Shown: positions 1 to 7,890 of the stretch, in pieces
Layout of the letters: each line of letters starts with the position of its first letter
How positions within the stretch are numbered: the stretch's first letter is position 1
Assembly (NCBI RefSeq): GCF_005144715.1
Contig: NZ_SWKR01000002.1
Span: 1,664,227 to 1,728,226, forward strand
Length of the DNA stretch: 64,000 nucleotides
Origin: Sphingomonas baiyangensis
Lineage (GTDB): Bacteria > Pseudomonadota > Alphaproteobacteria > Sphingomonadales > Sphingomonadaceae
Direction: 5' to 3'
Notes under the pieces: model-generated
Database searches by the model: none
What the model saw: only the letters and a program-made list of their open reading frames with translations
What the model was told of the DNA's origin: nothing
Translations under genes and position numbers: made by a program

Positions 1-34
1 ACGCCCCGCACGCACCGGCTCTTTTGTGGCGATC

Positions 35-82
35 CCCCTCCACCATGCTTCGCATGGTCCCCCTCCCCGTGCCGGGGAGGAT
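35..82. repeat. Two-hairpin intergenic repeat, copy 1
   Basis: Two stem-loops lie side by side: CCATGC/GCATGG around a TTC loop (43-57), then CCTCCCCG/CGGGGAGG around TGC (62-80). The same layout, with a different first stem and nearly the same second stem, recurs at 35020-35074. This suggests a dispersed palindromic repeat rather than a gene-specific signal. It lies just downstream of argD and could stabilise or end that transcript, but no T-run follows on the minus strand. Confidence 0.6.
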
Positions 83-87
83 CGGTT

Positions 88-1278
88 TCAATCGTCGGCG
101 GCCGGCACATAGACGCGCGCGGCTTCGGACAGCTTCTCGATCGCTTCGGCGATATGCGCTTCCTCGATTACCAGCGGCGGCAGGATGCGCACGACATTCT
201 CGCCCGCCGCGACCGTCAGCAGCCCGTGATGGTCGCGGCAATGCGCCACGAAGCGGCGGCTGTCGCTCTTGAGCTTGAGGCCCAGCATCAGCCCCATGCC
301 GCGCACGCCCTCGAACAGATGGTCGTGATTGGGGATCATCTGCTCGAGCCCCTGCCGCAGCCGGTCGCCCATCGCCTTCACATGATCGAGAAAGCCCTCG
401 TCGAGCATCACGTCGAGCACCGCGCTCCCCGCTGCCATCGCCAGCGGATTGCCGCCATAGGTGCTGCCGTGCGTGCCGAAGATCATGCCCCGCGCCGCAT
501 CGGCGGTGGCAAGGCAGGCGCCCAGCGGAAAGCCGCCACCGATGCCCTTCGCCGCCGCGACGATATCGGGCACCACGCCATATTGCTCGTGCGCGAAGAG
601 CGTGCCGGTGCGGCCATAGCCGCACTGCACCTCGTCGAGCACCAGGAGCAGGCCATGCTCGTCGCATGCCTTGCGGAGGCCTTGCAGGAATTCGGGCGTC
701 GCGGCGCGGATGCCGCCCTCGCCCTGGATCGGCTCGACGAGGAAGCCCGCCGTCTCGCCGTCGATCAGCGCAAGCGCGCTGTCGAGGTCGTTGAAGGTCG
801 CATAGGCGAAGCCGGGCAGCAGCGGCTCGAAGCCGTCGCGCATCTTTTCCTGATTGGTCGCCGAGATCGCACCCAGCGTGCGGCCGTGGAACGCCATGTT
901 GAACGTGATGAGCCTGTGGCGCTCGGGCTGGCCGTTGGCGAAATGATAGCGCCGCGCCGTCTTGATCGCGCATTCCACCGCCTCGGCACCCGAATTGGTG
1001 AAGAACACCGTGTCGGCGAAGCTGTTGGCGACGATGCGCTCGGCCAGCGCCTCGCCCTGCGGGCTGCCATAGAGGTTGGAGACGTGCATCAGCGTCGCCG
1101 CCTGATCGGCGATCGCACGCGTAAGGTGCGGGTGGCCATGTCCCAGACAGTTGACCGCGATGCCACTGGCGAAATCGAGATAGCGCTCGCCATTCTCGCC
1201 GATCAGATAGCATCCCTCGCCGCGCACCGGGCGCACCTCGCACCGCGGATAGACGGGCATGAGCGCGGGCATCGACAT
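88..1278 (-). CDS. argD: Acetylornithine aminotransferase
   Basis: A class III PLP-dependent aminotransferase of 396 residues. It interconverts N-acetylglutamate semialdehyde and N-acetylornithine in arginine synthesis, in the cytosol; many family members also act on succinyl-diaminopimelate. The sequence shows NSGAEA (about 95-100) for phosphate binding, LDEVQCG (about 214-220) with the PLP-binding Asp, and the Schiff-base Lys in AAKGIGGG (about Lys244). Length is normal. I chose the ATG at 1278 because AGGAG lies eight bases upstream; a longer start at 1308 would lose this spacing and add a Pro-rich tail. It is divergent from the M16 peptidase. argF, its usual partner, would lie beyond the left edge. 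Confidence 0.93.
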   Translation of the reverse strand: MSMPALMPVYPRCEVRPVRGEGCYLIGENGERYLDFASGIAVNCLGHGHPHLTRAIADQAATLMHVSNLYGSPQGEALAERIVANSFADTVFFTNSGAEAVECAIKTARRYHFANGQPERHRLITFNMAFHGRTLGAISATNQEKMRDGFEPLLPGFAYATFNDLDSALALIDGETAGFLVEPIQGEGGIRAATPEFLQGLRKACDEHGLLLVLDEVQCGYGRTGTLFAHEQYGVVPDIVAAAKGIGGGFPLGACLATADAARGMIFGTHGSTYGGNPLAMAAGSAVLDVMLDEGFLDHVKAMGDRLRQGLEQMIPNHDHLFEGVRGMGLMLGLKLKSDSRRFVAHCRDHHGLLTVAAGENVVRILPPLVIEEAHIAEAIEKLSEAARVYVPAADD

Positions 1279-1326
1279 CGGCGGAACTCCTGAAACGGGC
1301 GGAAACAAACTCCGGGAAATGGCAAA

Positions 1327-1346
1327 GGGCGGCTCGCAGGCCGCCC
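1327..1346 (-). terminator. Terminator-like hairpin in the argD leader
   Basis: GGGCGGC/GCCGCCC form a perfect 7-bp stem around a six-base loop. Read on the minus strand it is followed by TTT, about 48 bases before the argD ATG, so it would sit in the argD 5' leader. It could be an attenuator-like hairpin or just a GC palindrome. No leader peptide is evident. Confidence 0.35.
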
Positions 1347-1394
1347 CGTGCCGCTTCCTACGCGCGGCGGCGGCGGGGGGTCAAGCACCGCCGA

Positions 1395-1422
1395 TTGACA
1401 GGCCCGCCCGCTGCGGCATAGC
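1395..1422 (+). promoter_or_regulatory. Candidate promoter giving a near-leaderless M16 peptidase mRNA
   Basis: A perfect TTGACA is followed 16-17 bases later by CATAGC/ATAGCC, a weak -10. Transcription would begin about at the ATG at 1429, which fits the lack of any Shine-Dalgarno sequence before that gene. The -10 match is poor. Confidence 0.35.
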
Positions 1423-1428
1423 CATGCG

Positions 1429-4275
1429 ATGCACTCGCTTCGCCGCACCGCCGCCGCCCTCGCGCTCCTCGCGCTTCCCGCTCCTGCGACCATGGCGCAG
1501 CAGGCGCCGCCCGCTGCCGCCGGCGTAGCGCCGATCGCCTATACCGAACGGACGCTGGCGAACGGCCTCAGGGTCTATGCCATCCGCGATACCGGCACGC
1601 CCAATGTCGCGGTGCAGGTCTGGTACGATGTCGGCGGACGCGACGATCCGCGCGACCGATCGGGCTTCGCGCATCTGTTCGAGCATCTGATGTTCAAGGC
1701 GACGCGCAACCTCGCCGACGAGCAGATCGACCGGCTGACCGAGGATGTGGGCGGTACCAACAACGCATCGACCGGCCCCGACTTCACCAACTATTTCGAG
1801 GTCGTGCCCGCCAACCATCTCGAGCGCATCCTGTTCGCCGAGGCCGACCGGATGGCGAGCCTCGTCGTCGATCCCAAGGTGTTCGCTTCCGAGCGCGACG
1901 TGGTGAAGGAGGAACTGCGCAGCGCCATCGCCGCGCCCTATGGCAAGCTGTTCTCGATCCACCGGCCGATCGCCAGCTATAACGTCGATCCCTATGCCCG
2001 CCCGACGATCGGCAGCATTGCCGATCTAGACGCCGCGACGATCGACGAGGTACGCGCCTTCCACGCCACCTATTACCGGCCCGACAATGCCGTGCTGGTG
2101 GTGGCGGGCAATTTCGATCCGGCGCAGCTCGACCGGTGGGTGGACCGCTATTTCGGCGCCGTCGCCCGCCCCGCCCGCCCCATCCCCCGCGTAACCGCGC
2201 GTGAACCCGAACCGACGCGTGCGCGGGCCTTCACGGTATACGAGCCCAACACGCCGCTACCTGCGGTGATGACCAGCTATCCGCTGCCGCCCGCCTCGCA
2301 TCCCGATGCCGCAGCGCTGACGATGCTCGACGCCATCCTTTCGGGCGGGCGCAATTCGCGCCTCTATCGCAGCCTCGTCTATCGCGACCGGCTGGCGCAG
2401 GATGCATCGAGCTTCCTCGATCTGCGCCGCGGCACCGGCCTGCTCAGCGTCTATGCGATCGCTGCCGGCGGGCGCGAGGGCGCGGAGAACGAAGCCGCGA
2501 TCGCGCGCGAGGTAGCGGCGCTGCGCGAAACGCCCGTGACCGACGCCGAACTCGCCGAAGCGCGCAACGAATTGCTGACCGACGCGATCGAGGCACGCGA
2601 GACTGCCGAGGGCAAGGCGTTCGCGCTGGGCGAAGCGGCACTCGTGCAGGGCGATCCGCGTGCGGCCGATACGCGCATCGCCGCGCTCGCTGCCGTCACC
2701 GCCGCCGACGTGCAGCGCGTCGCGCGCCGCTATCTCACGCCCGCGCGCGCCACGACGATCCGCTATGAATCCGCCGAGGCAGCCGGCGGCAAGGCCGGCG
2801 ACACGATCGCGCTTGCAGCCGGCGTGCAGGCCGCGCCGCTCGCCACGCCGCCGGGCATCCGGCAGCATGCGCGCGCATCCGATGCCGAACACGTGGCCGT
2901 GCCCGCGCCCGCCGCGCCGATCGCCACCGCGCTGCCGCAGCCGATCGAACAGCGCCTGCCAAACGGCATGCGGCTGCTGGTGGTCGAACGCCGCGAACTG
3001 CCGCTCGTCACGGCGTCGGTGGTGGTCGAGGGCGGCGGCGCGCTCGACGCGGCCGAGCGCGCGGGGCTTGCCAGCATGACCGCCGGACTCCTGACACGCG
3101 GCACGACGACGCGCAGCGCCACCGAAATTGCCGAAGCGGTCGAATCGCTTGGCGGCAGCATCGCGAGCGGGGCCGGGTGGGACGGCGCTACGCTCAGCGT
3201 GACGGTGAAGTCCGATCAGGTCGACCCCGCGTTCGCGATCCTCGCCGATGTCGCGCGCAACCCCGCCTTTGCCGACGATGAGATCGACCGCGCGCGCACC
3301 GAAGCAACAGACGCCGTGGCGTTGCAGCTCGACAATCCGGGTGCACTCGCGCGCCTCGCGGCGCAGCGCGCAGTGTTTGGCGCCAGCCCCTATGGCCACC
3401 GGCTGGGCGGCACGCCCGCGAGCTTGAAGGCAATCACGCGCGACGAGATCGCCGCGGCCTATGCCGCGAGCTGGCGGCCCGAGCGCGCCACGCTGATCGT
3501 CGCGGGCGACATCGATGCGGCGCGTGCGCGCGCGCTGGCCGAGCAGCTGTTCGGCGACTGGCGCGCTCCCGCCGCGCCCGCCGCCGCCGCACCGGCGATC
3601 GCACAGGCGCCGGCCATCGCGCCGCGTGTCATCGTCATCGACCTGCCCGATGCACCGCAGGCCGGCGTCGTCGTCGCGCGGCCCGGCATCGCGCGCGCCG
3701 ATCCCGATTTCCATGCCGCCAGCGTCGCCAACGCCACGCTCGGCGGCGACTTCAGCTCGCGGCTCAGCCAGGAGATTCGCATCCGTCGTGGGCTGGCCTA
3801 TGGCGCTGGCAGCCAGCTCGACGCGCGGCGCGGCGTCGGGCCGCTCACCGCAAGCACGCAAACCAAGAACGAAAGCGTGCCCGAGGTGATCGAGATCATC
3901 GTCGCCGAGATGCGCAGACTGGGTGCCGAGCCCGTGGCGGCGGCCGAACTCGCATCGCGCAAGGCAGTGCTCACCGGCGGCTTCGGGCGCGCGACCGAGA
4001 CGGTGAGCGGCCTTGCCGATTCGCTCGGCGGGCATGTGCTCGATGGTGCGGCGATCGGCGAATGGCCGCGTTTCGTTAGCGGTATCGAAGGTGTCGATGC
4101 GGCGGCGGTGCAGCGCGCGGCGGCGCGGCTCATCGATCCGACGGCAGCGAGCATCGTCGTCGTCGGCGACGCCGATCGCTTCATCGAGGCGCTGCGTGCC
4201 CGCTATCCGCAGGTCGAGCGGATCGACCGCGATGCGCTCGACCTCGACAGCGCGAAGTTGCACCAGGCCCGGTAG
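1429..4275 (+). CDS. Exported M16 family zinc peptidase, fused pair
   Basis: A 948-residue insulinase-type metallopeptidase. Residues 1-23 look like a signal peptide ending ATMAQ, so it should act in the periplasm or at the outer membrane. The N-terminal half has the inverted zinc motif HLFEH (residues 82-86), followed by the downstream Glu region EELRSA. The C-terminal half repeats the fold but lacks HxxEH, as usual in M16 tandem proteins where the second half is structural. Substrate is unknown; relatives degrade peptides or process secreted proteins. There is no Shine-Dalgarno sequence; translation may be leaderless from the promoter just upstream. It could instead have begun as two separate pitrilysin-like genes. 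The call to family is firm. Confidence 0.9.
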   Translation: MHSLRRTAAALALLALPAPATMAQQAPPAAAGVAPIAYTERTLANGLRVYAIRDTGTPNVAVQVWYDVGGRDDPRDRSGFAHLFEHLMFKATRNLADEQIDRLTEDVGGTNNASTGPDFTNYFEVVPANHLERILFAEADRMASLVVDPKVFASERDVVKEELRSAIAAPYGKLFSIHRPIASYNVDPYARPTIGSIADLDAATIDEVRAFHATYYRPDNAVLVVAGNFDPAQLDRWVDRYFGAVARPARPIPRVTAREPEPTRARAFTVYEPNTPLPAVMTSYPLPPASHPDAAALTMLDAILSGGRNSRLYRSLVYRDRLAQDASSFLDLRRGTGLLSVYAIAAGGREGAENEAAIAREVAALRETPVTDAELAEARNELLTDAIEARETAEGKAFALGEAALVQGDPRAADTRIAALAAVTAADVQRVARRYLTPARATTIRYESAEAAGGKAGDTIALAAGVQAAPLATPPGIRQHARASDAEHVAVPAPAAPIATALPQPIEQRLPNGMRLLVVERRELPLVTASVVVEGGGALDAAERAGLASMTAGLLTRGTTTRSATEIAEAVESLGGSIASGAGWDGATLSVTVKSDQVDPAFAILADVARNPAFADDEIDRARTEATDAVALQLDNPGALARLAAQRAVFGASPYGHRLGGTPASLKAITRDEIAAAYAASWRPERATLIVAGDIDAARARALAEQLFGDWRAPAAPAAAAPAIAQAPAIAPRVIVIDLPDAPQAGVVVARPGIARADPDFHAASVANATLGGDFSSRLSQEIRIRRGLAYGAGSQLDARRGVGPLTASTQTKNESVPEVIEIIVAEMRRLGAEPVAAAELASRKAVLTGGFGRATETVSGLADSLGGHVLDGAAIGEWPRFVSGIEGVDAAAVQRAAARLIDPTAASIVVVGDADRFIEALRARYPQVERIDRDALDLDSAKLHQAR

Positions 4276-4369
4276 GTCAAATCCTGCGTTAACCAAACAG
4301 CGTATCTGCCCGGGACAGCACGATTCTTCCCCCTGCCGGCAAGCGGTGAATCGGGGTATTGGCCGCGCG

Positions 4370-5353
4370 ATGCACAGGCTACGCCTTCAAATCCTCGCAG
4401 CGGGCGCGACGCTGATCGCGCTGGCGGGCTTCGCCGCACACGCCGCGATCGAGCCGCGCGTACCCTTCGACGTCGCGCGAGAAGCCGCGCCGAACGTGCC
4501 TGCTTCGCTCGCCACCGACTTCGACGCCGCGCCGGCACAGGGAACGACGGGCAGTGTTGCCCTGCCGGCGATGCCCGAGGGCTCCGACGCGCCGCTGCCG
4601 ATGCCGGCGGCGTTCGATCGATCGACGGTGCCCGCCGCACCGCCGTTCCGCCTGCGCGGCAGCTATGTCGACCAGTCGCGCGCGCTCCAGTGCCTGACCA
4701 CCGCCATCTATTACGAGGCGGCCAGCGAGCCCGAGGACGGTCAGCGCGCCGTCGCGCAGGTGGTGCTCAACCGCGTACGGCACCGCGCCTTTCCCGCGAC
4801 GGTGTGCGGCGTCGTCTTCCAGGGGTCGGATCGCAAGGGCTGCCAGTTCAGCTTCGCGTGTGACGGAGCGATGGCGCGGCGGCCGATGCAATCGGCATGG
4901 AACCGTGCGCAGCGCGTGGCGGCGGCGGCGCTCAACGGCGACGTGTTCGCCCCCGTCGGCTTCGCGACCCATTATCACACCTATGCGGTCACGCCGTCGT
5001 GGAACCGCAGCCTGGTGATGACCGGCGTGCACGGCGCGCATTTCTTTCACCGCTGGAAAGGCTGGTGGGGCACCGCAGCGGCTTTTGCCGACCGCCATAT
5101 GGGCAACGAGCCCTTGCCGGGGCCGCTCGCGCCCGCGCAGCCGCCGGCCGCCGGCACGCCGCCGATCGAGCCGACGGCGCTGCCGCAAGTGACGCTTGCC
5201 GCCACCGCCCCGCAGCCGCGCGCGCCCGTACCGCCGGCTGCGGTACAGCCTGCTTATGCCGACGCCGGCACGCCGCTCGCGGTAGCGACCGCCGTGAGCG
5301 AAGAAAGCCAGATCCTCGATCGCTGGAAAGACGCGGGCAAGCCGATCCGTTGA
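4370..5353 (+). CDS. Cell wall hydrolase, SleB family
   Basis: A 327-residue exported protein with an N-terminal hydrophobic segment (about 7-26, ending AAHAA), a low-complexity linker, then a SleB/CwlJ-type Hydrolase_2 domain (about 103-230). The catalytic-type Glu is in IYYEAASEP, and QRAVAQVVLNRV and CQFSFACDG are typical of the fold. In Gram-negatives these are peptidoglycan-lytic enzymes of the envelope, not spore proteins. The C-terminal third is Pro/Ala-rich and probably disordered. The frame is open further upstream but overlaps the M16 gene; the ATG at 4370 starts a proper signal peptide. Confidence 0.85.
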   Translation: MHRLRLQILAAGATLIALAGFAAHAAIEPRVPFDVAREAAPNVPASLATDFDAAPAQGTTGSVALPAMPEGSDAPLPMPAAFDRSTVPAAPPFRLRGSYVDQSRALQCLTTAIYYEAASEPEDGQRAVAQVVLNRVRHRAFPATVCGVVFQGSDRKGCQFSFACDGAMARRPMQSAWNRAQRVAAAALNGDVFAPVGFATHYHTYAVTPSWNRSLVMTGVHGAHFFHRWKGWWGTAAAFADRHMGNEPLPGPLAPAQPPAAGTPPIEPTALPQVTLAATAPQPRAPVPPAAVQPAYADAGTPLAVATAVSEESQILDRWKDAGKPIR

Positions 5354-5374
5354 TCTTCGAGGTCGCTACGCGAT

Positions 5375-5406
5375 GCGCCCCCGCCGGGCTGGATCGGCGG
5401 GGGCGC
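5375..5406. terminator. Bidirectional hairpin between convergent genes
   Basis: A perfect 12-bp stem (GCGCCCCCGCCG with its complement) encloses an eight-base loop in the 61-base gap between the SleB gene and the convergent small gene. It has no T-run on either side, but its position makes a shared terminator likely. Confidence 0.6.
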
Positions 5407-5414
5407 TCGCCGCA

Positions 5415-5744
5415 TCAGCGGCGAACCTGGCGATCGTTCTTCTGGACGCGCACACGCTGCGACAGCAGGTCGAAGCGCCGGTCGAGATCGCGACGCTCAG
5501 CCTGGTTGAGTCCGCCGCCGGTGCGGCGATAGCGCGCCTCCAGCCCGGCAAGCTGATTTAACTGCGTGCGCAGCCGTACCGCTTCCGGGCGCGTCAATGC
5601 ACCATTGCGCATGCCCTGCGTGATCCGCGCCTCAATGCGCGCCTGACGCTGGTTGATGCTCTGCCAATTCTGCGCACTGGCGGTAGCGGGCAGCGCGGCG
5701 ATCGCGACGGCAAGGCCGGCAAGACCGATCGAAAGCTTCTTCAT
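5415..5744 (-). CDS. Small exported hypothetical protein
   Basis: A 109-residue protein I cannot assign. Residues 1-24 are a clear signal peptide (MKK start, hydrophobic core, ATASAQ cleavage site). The mature part is about 85 residues, rich in Arg and Gln, with heptad-like spacing of Leu that suggests alpha-helical hairpins. There is no cysteine. GAGGAGA lies seven bases before the ATG. The 215 bases upstream are shared with the divergent permease promoter. Confidence 0.75.
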   Translation of the reverse strand: MKKLSIGLAGLAVAIAALPATASAQNWQSINQRQARIEARITQGMRNGALTRPEAVRLRTQLNQLAGLEARYRRTGGGLNQAERRDLDRRFDLLSQRVRVQKNDRQVRR

Positions 5745-5880
5745 CTCGTGTCTCCTCGTGGCGACCCGCGGCGGGTCGATGCCCTATCTGGGACCGGCGT
5801 GTCGCAAGCCTTTGTCGACAGCAGCGCAGAACTATGTCGAATTGTCGCGATCCGCGTGCAGCGTCGGGGATCGGCCGATC

Positions 5881-5905
5881 GGAACCCTCGCGCGCCGCTC
5901 GCGTT
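5881..5905 (+). promoter_or_regulatory. EcfG-type (general stress) promoter, exact match
   Basis: GGAACC and CGTT are separated by exactly 15 bases, the form known for the alphaproteobacterial general stress sigma factor EcfG (GGAAC-N16-CGTT). Transcription would start near 5912. That rules out an ATG at 5834 for the permease and supports the only in-frame start downstream, TTG at 5960. Confidence 0.6.
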
Positions 5906-5959
5906 GCATCGCCGGCGGCGAAGCTCCGTAACCAGAAGGGGCGTGATGCCGTACCAGCC

Positions 5960-7330
5960 TTGACCGATCCGGCCGCGCGTTATCACCAGCCGCTAGGTGC
6001 GCCGCGTCGCACGATCGGCAGCTTCGACGTGCTTGCGCTCACCATCGGCATCGTCATCGGCGCCGGCATCTTTCGTACGCCCGCGCTGGTGGCGGGCGCG
6101 GCGCCGAGCGAGGCCGCGCTGATCGCGATCTGGGCATTGGGTGGCCTGCTCTCGATCGTCGGCGCGCTCTGCTATGCCGAACTGGCCGCCGCCTTCCCCA
6201 ATGTGGGCGGCGACTATCATTTTCTTGGCCGCGCCTATGGCGAGCGCGTCGCATTTCTCTACGCCTGGGCGCGCCTTGCGGTGATCCAGACGGGTTCGCT
6301 GGCGCTGCTCGCCTATATCTGCGCCGACTATCTCCAGACGATCGTACCGCTGGGTGCGCTTGGCAGCACCTGGTGGGCGGCGGTCGCGGTGATCCTGATA
6401 TCGGCGATCAACTGGCTGGGCGTACGCGAGGGCGTAGCCGCGCAGCGCTGGCTGACGATCGCCGAAGTCGCCGGCCTGTGCCTGCTCGTCGTCGCGGGCT
6501 TCATGGTGGCGCCCGCCGGCGACGTGCCGCGCCCCGTGGGCGACGGCGAGGGTGCGCTGGGGCTGATGCTGGTCTTCGTGCTGCTCACCTATGGCGGCTG
6601 GAGCGAAGCGGTGTACGTGTCGGCCGAGATGAAGGACGCGCCGCGCCGGATCGCGCCGATCATGGCGGCGGGGCTCGGCATCGTCACTCTGCTCTATATC
6701 CTCGCCAATCTCGCTTTCCTCAACGCGCTGGGGTTGGGCGGCATGGCCGCTGCCGATGCCGTCGCCGCCGAGGTAGCGCGCCTTGCCTTCGGCGATGCCG
6801 GTGCGGCGATCATCGCGTTGGCTGTCGCGATCGCAGCGCTCACCTCGGCCAATGCGACCGCAATCACCGGCGCACGCACGACCTGCGCGATCGGCCGGCG
6901 CTTTCCAGCACTCGGCTGGCTCGGCCGCTGGGATGAACGCCGCGACACGCCGGGTAACGCGCTGATCGCGCAAGGCATCGTCGCACTCTTGCTGGTCGGC
7001 GCAGGCGCCTTCGCGCTCGACGGCTTCCGGCTGATCGTCGACTATACCGCGCCGGTATTCTGGCTGTTCCTGCTGCTGGTGGGCATCGCGCTGTTCGTGC
7101 TGCGCATCCGCCTGCCCGATCTCGATCGTCCCTATCGCGTACCGCTCTATCCCGTTCTGCCGGCAATCTTCTGCGCCACCACTGCCTATCTGCTCTGGTC
7201 GAGCCTAGCCTATACCGGCTGGGGCGCGCTTGCGGGATGCGGCGTGCTTGCGGTGGGCGGCGTGCTGCTGCTGTTCCTCAAACCCCTGCCCGACGATCCC
7301 GACCACCCACTGGAGGAGATGTTGCGATGA
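5960..7330 (+). CDS. APC-family amino acid permease
   Basis: A 456-residue inner membrane transporter with about 12 hydrophobic segments. The first helix has the family signature GIVIGAGIF, typical of amino acid/polyamine/organocation permeases, and SANATAITGART marks a later conserved stretch. Substrate cannot be read from sequence. The frame is open from an ATG at 5834, but those first residues are Arg/Ala-rich and lie across a strong promoter, so I place the start at TTG 5960; the nearest purine-rich stretch (AGAAGGGG, 5934-5941) is farther than ideal. Its stop overlaps the next ATG (ATGA), so the two are translated together. Likely stress-induced. Confidence 0.85.
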   Translation: MTDPAARYHQPLGAPRRTIGSFDVLALTIGIVIGAGIFRTPALVAGAAPSEAALIAIWALGGLLSIVGALCYAELAAAFPNVGGDYHFLGRAYGERVAFLYAWARLAVIQTGSLALLAYICADYLQTIVPLGALGSTWWAAVAVILISAINWLGVREGVAAQRWLTIAEVAGLCLLVVAGFMVAPAGDVPRPVGDGEGALGLMLVFVLLTYGGWSEAVYVSAEMKDAPRRIAPIMAAGLGIVTLLYILANLAFLNALGLGGMAAADAVAAEVARLAFGDAGAAIIALAVAIAALTSANATAITGARTTCAIGRRFPALGWLGRWDERRDTPGNALIAQGIVALLLVGAGAFALDGFRLIVDYTAPVFWLFLLLVGIALFVLRIRLPDLDRPYRVPLYPVLPAIFCATTAYLLWSSLAYTGWGALAGCGVLAVGGVLLLFLKPLPDDPDHPLEEMLR

Positions 7331-7887
7331 AATTGCTGCTAGCCGCCACCGCCGCGCTGATGGGCGCGACCAGCCTGGGCGCCGCGCGGCCGCAGACCGC
7401 GCCAGCGCCGCAGACGCCCACGCTGCGCACGCCCGACGTGATCTTCGTTCCCACCCCGCCCGAAGTCGTCGATGCGATGCTCGACATCGCCGAGGTGAAA
7501 GATGGCGACGTGCTCTACGATCTCGGCTCGGGCGACGGGCGCATCCCCATCGCCGCGGTCAAGCGCGCCAAGGTCAAGGCCACCGGCATCGACATCGACC
7601 CCGAGCGCATCGCCGAGGCGAAGGCGAATGCGCAACAGCAGGGCGTCGCCGATCGCGTGACCTTCAGGAATGCCGACCTGTTCGCCGAGGACTTCTCCGA
7701 CGCCACGGTCATCACGCTCTATCTGCTCGAATCGCTAAACGAGAAGCTCAAGCCCAAACTGCTGGCGCTGAAGCCCGGTACGCGCATCGTCAGCCACGCC
7801 TTCACCATGGGCGACTGGGAGCCCGAGGAGACGCGCGAGATTGATGGCCGCCGCATCTATTTCTGGCGGGTGCCCGCGCGCGACTGA
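7327..7887 (+). CDS. Exported class I SAM-dependent methyltransferase
   Basis: A 186-residue protein with a Rossmann-type methyltransferase domain: motif I DLGSGDGRI (about 62-70), the acidic ribose-binding loop GIDIDPE, and FRNADLF. The first 20 residues form a signal-peptide-like stretch (MKLLLAATAALMG, then LGAAR), which is unusual because S-adenosylmethionine is cytosolic. The mature protein may be tethered or export may be inefficient. Target unknown; length is at the short end for such enzymes, leaving little room for a substrate domain. It starts within the permease stop codon (ATGA). The convergent recN ends three bases further on. Confidence 0.82.
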   Translation: MKLLLAATAALMGATSLGAARPQTAPAPQTPTLRTPDVIFVPTPPEVVDAMLDIAEVKDGDVLYDLGSGDGRIPIAAVKRAKVKATGIDIDPERIAEAKANAQQQGVADRVTFRNADLFAEDFSDATVITLYLLESLNEKLKPKLLALKPGTRIVSHAFTMGDWEPEETREIDGRRIYFWRVPARD

Positions 7888-7890
7888 AGG

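Noticed and set aside
2257..4296. A 679-codon minus-strand open frame
   Set aside because: Antisense to the M16 peptidase; Arg/Asp/His-rich noise without domains.
5834..5959. Longer N-terminus for the permease from ATG 5834
   Set aside because: It would span the exact EcfG-type promoter and adds 42 Arg/Ala-rich residues not expected before the first helix.
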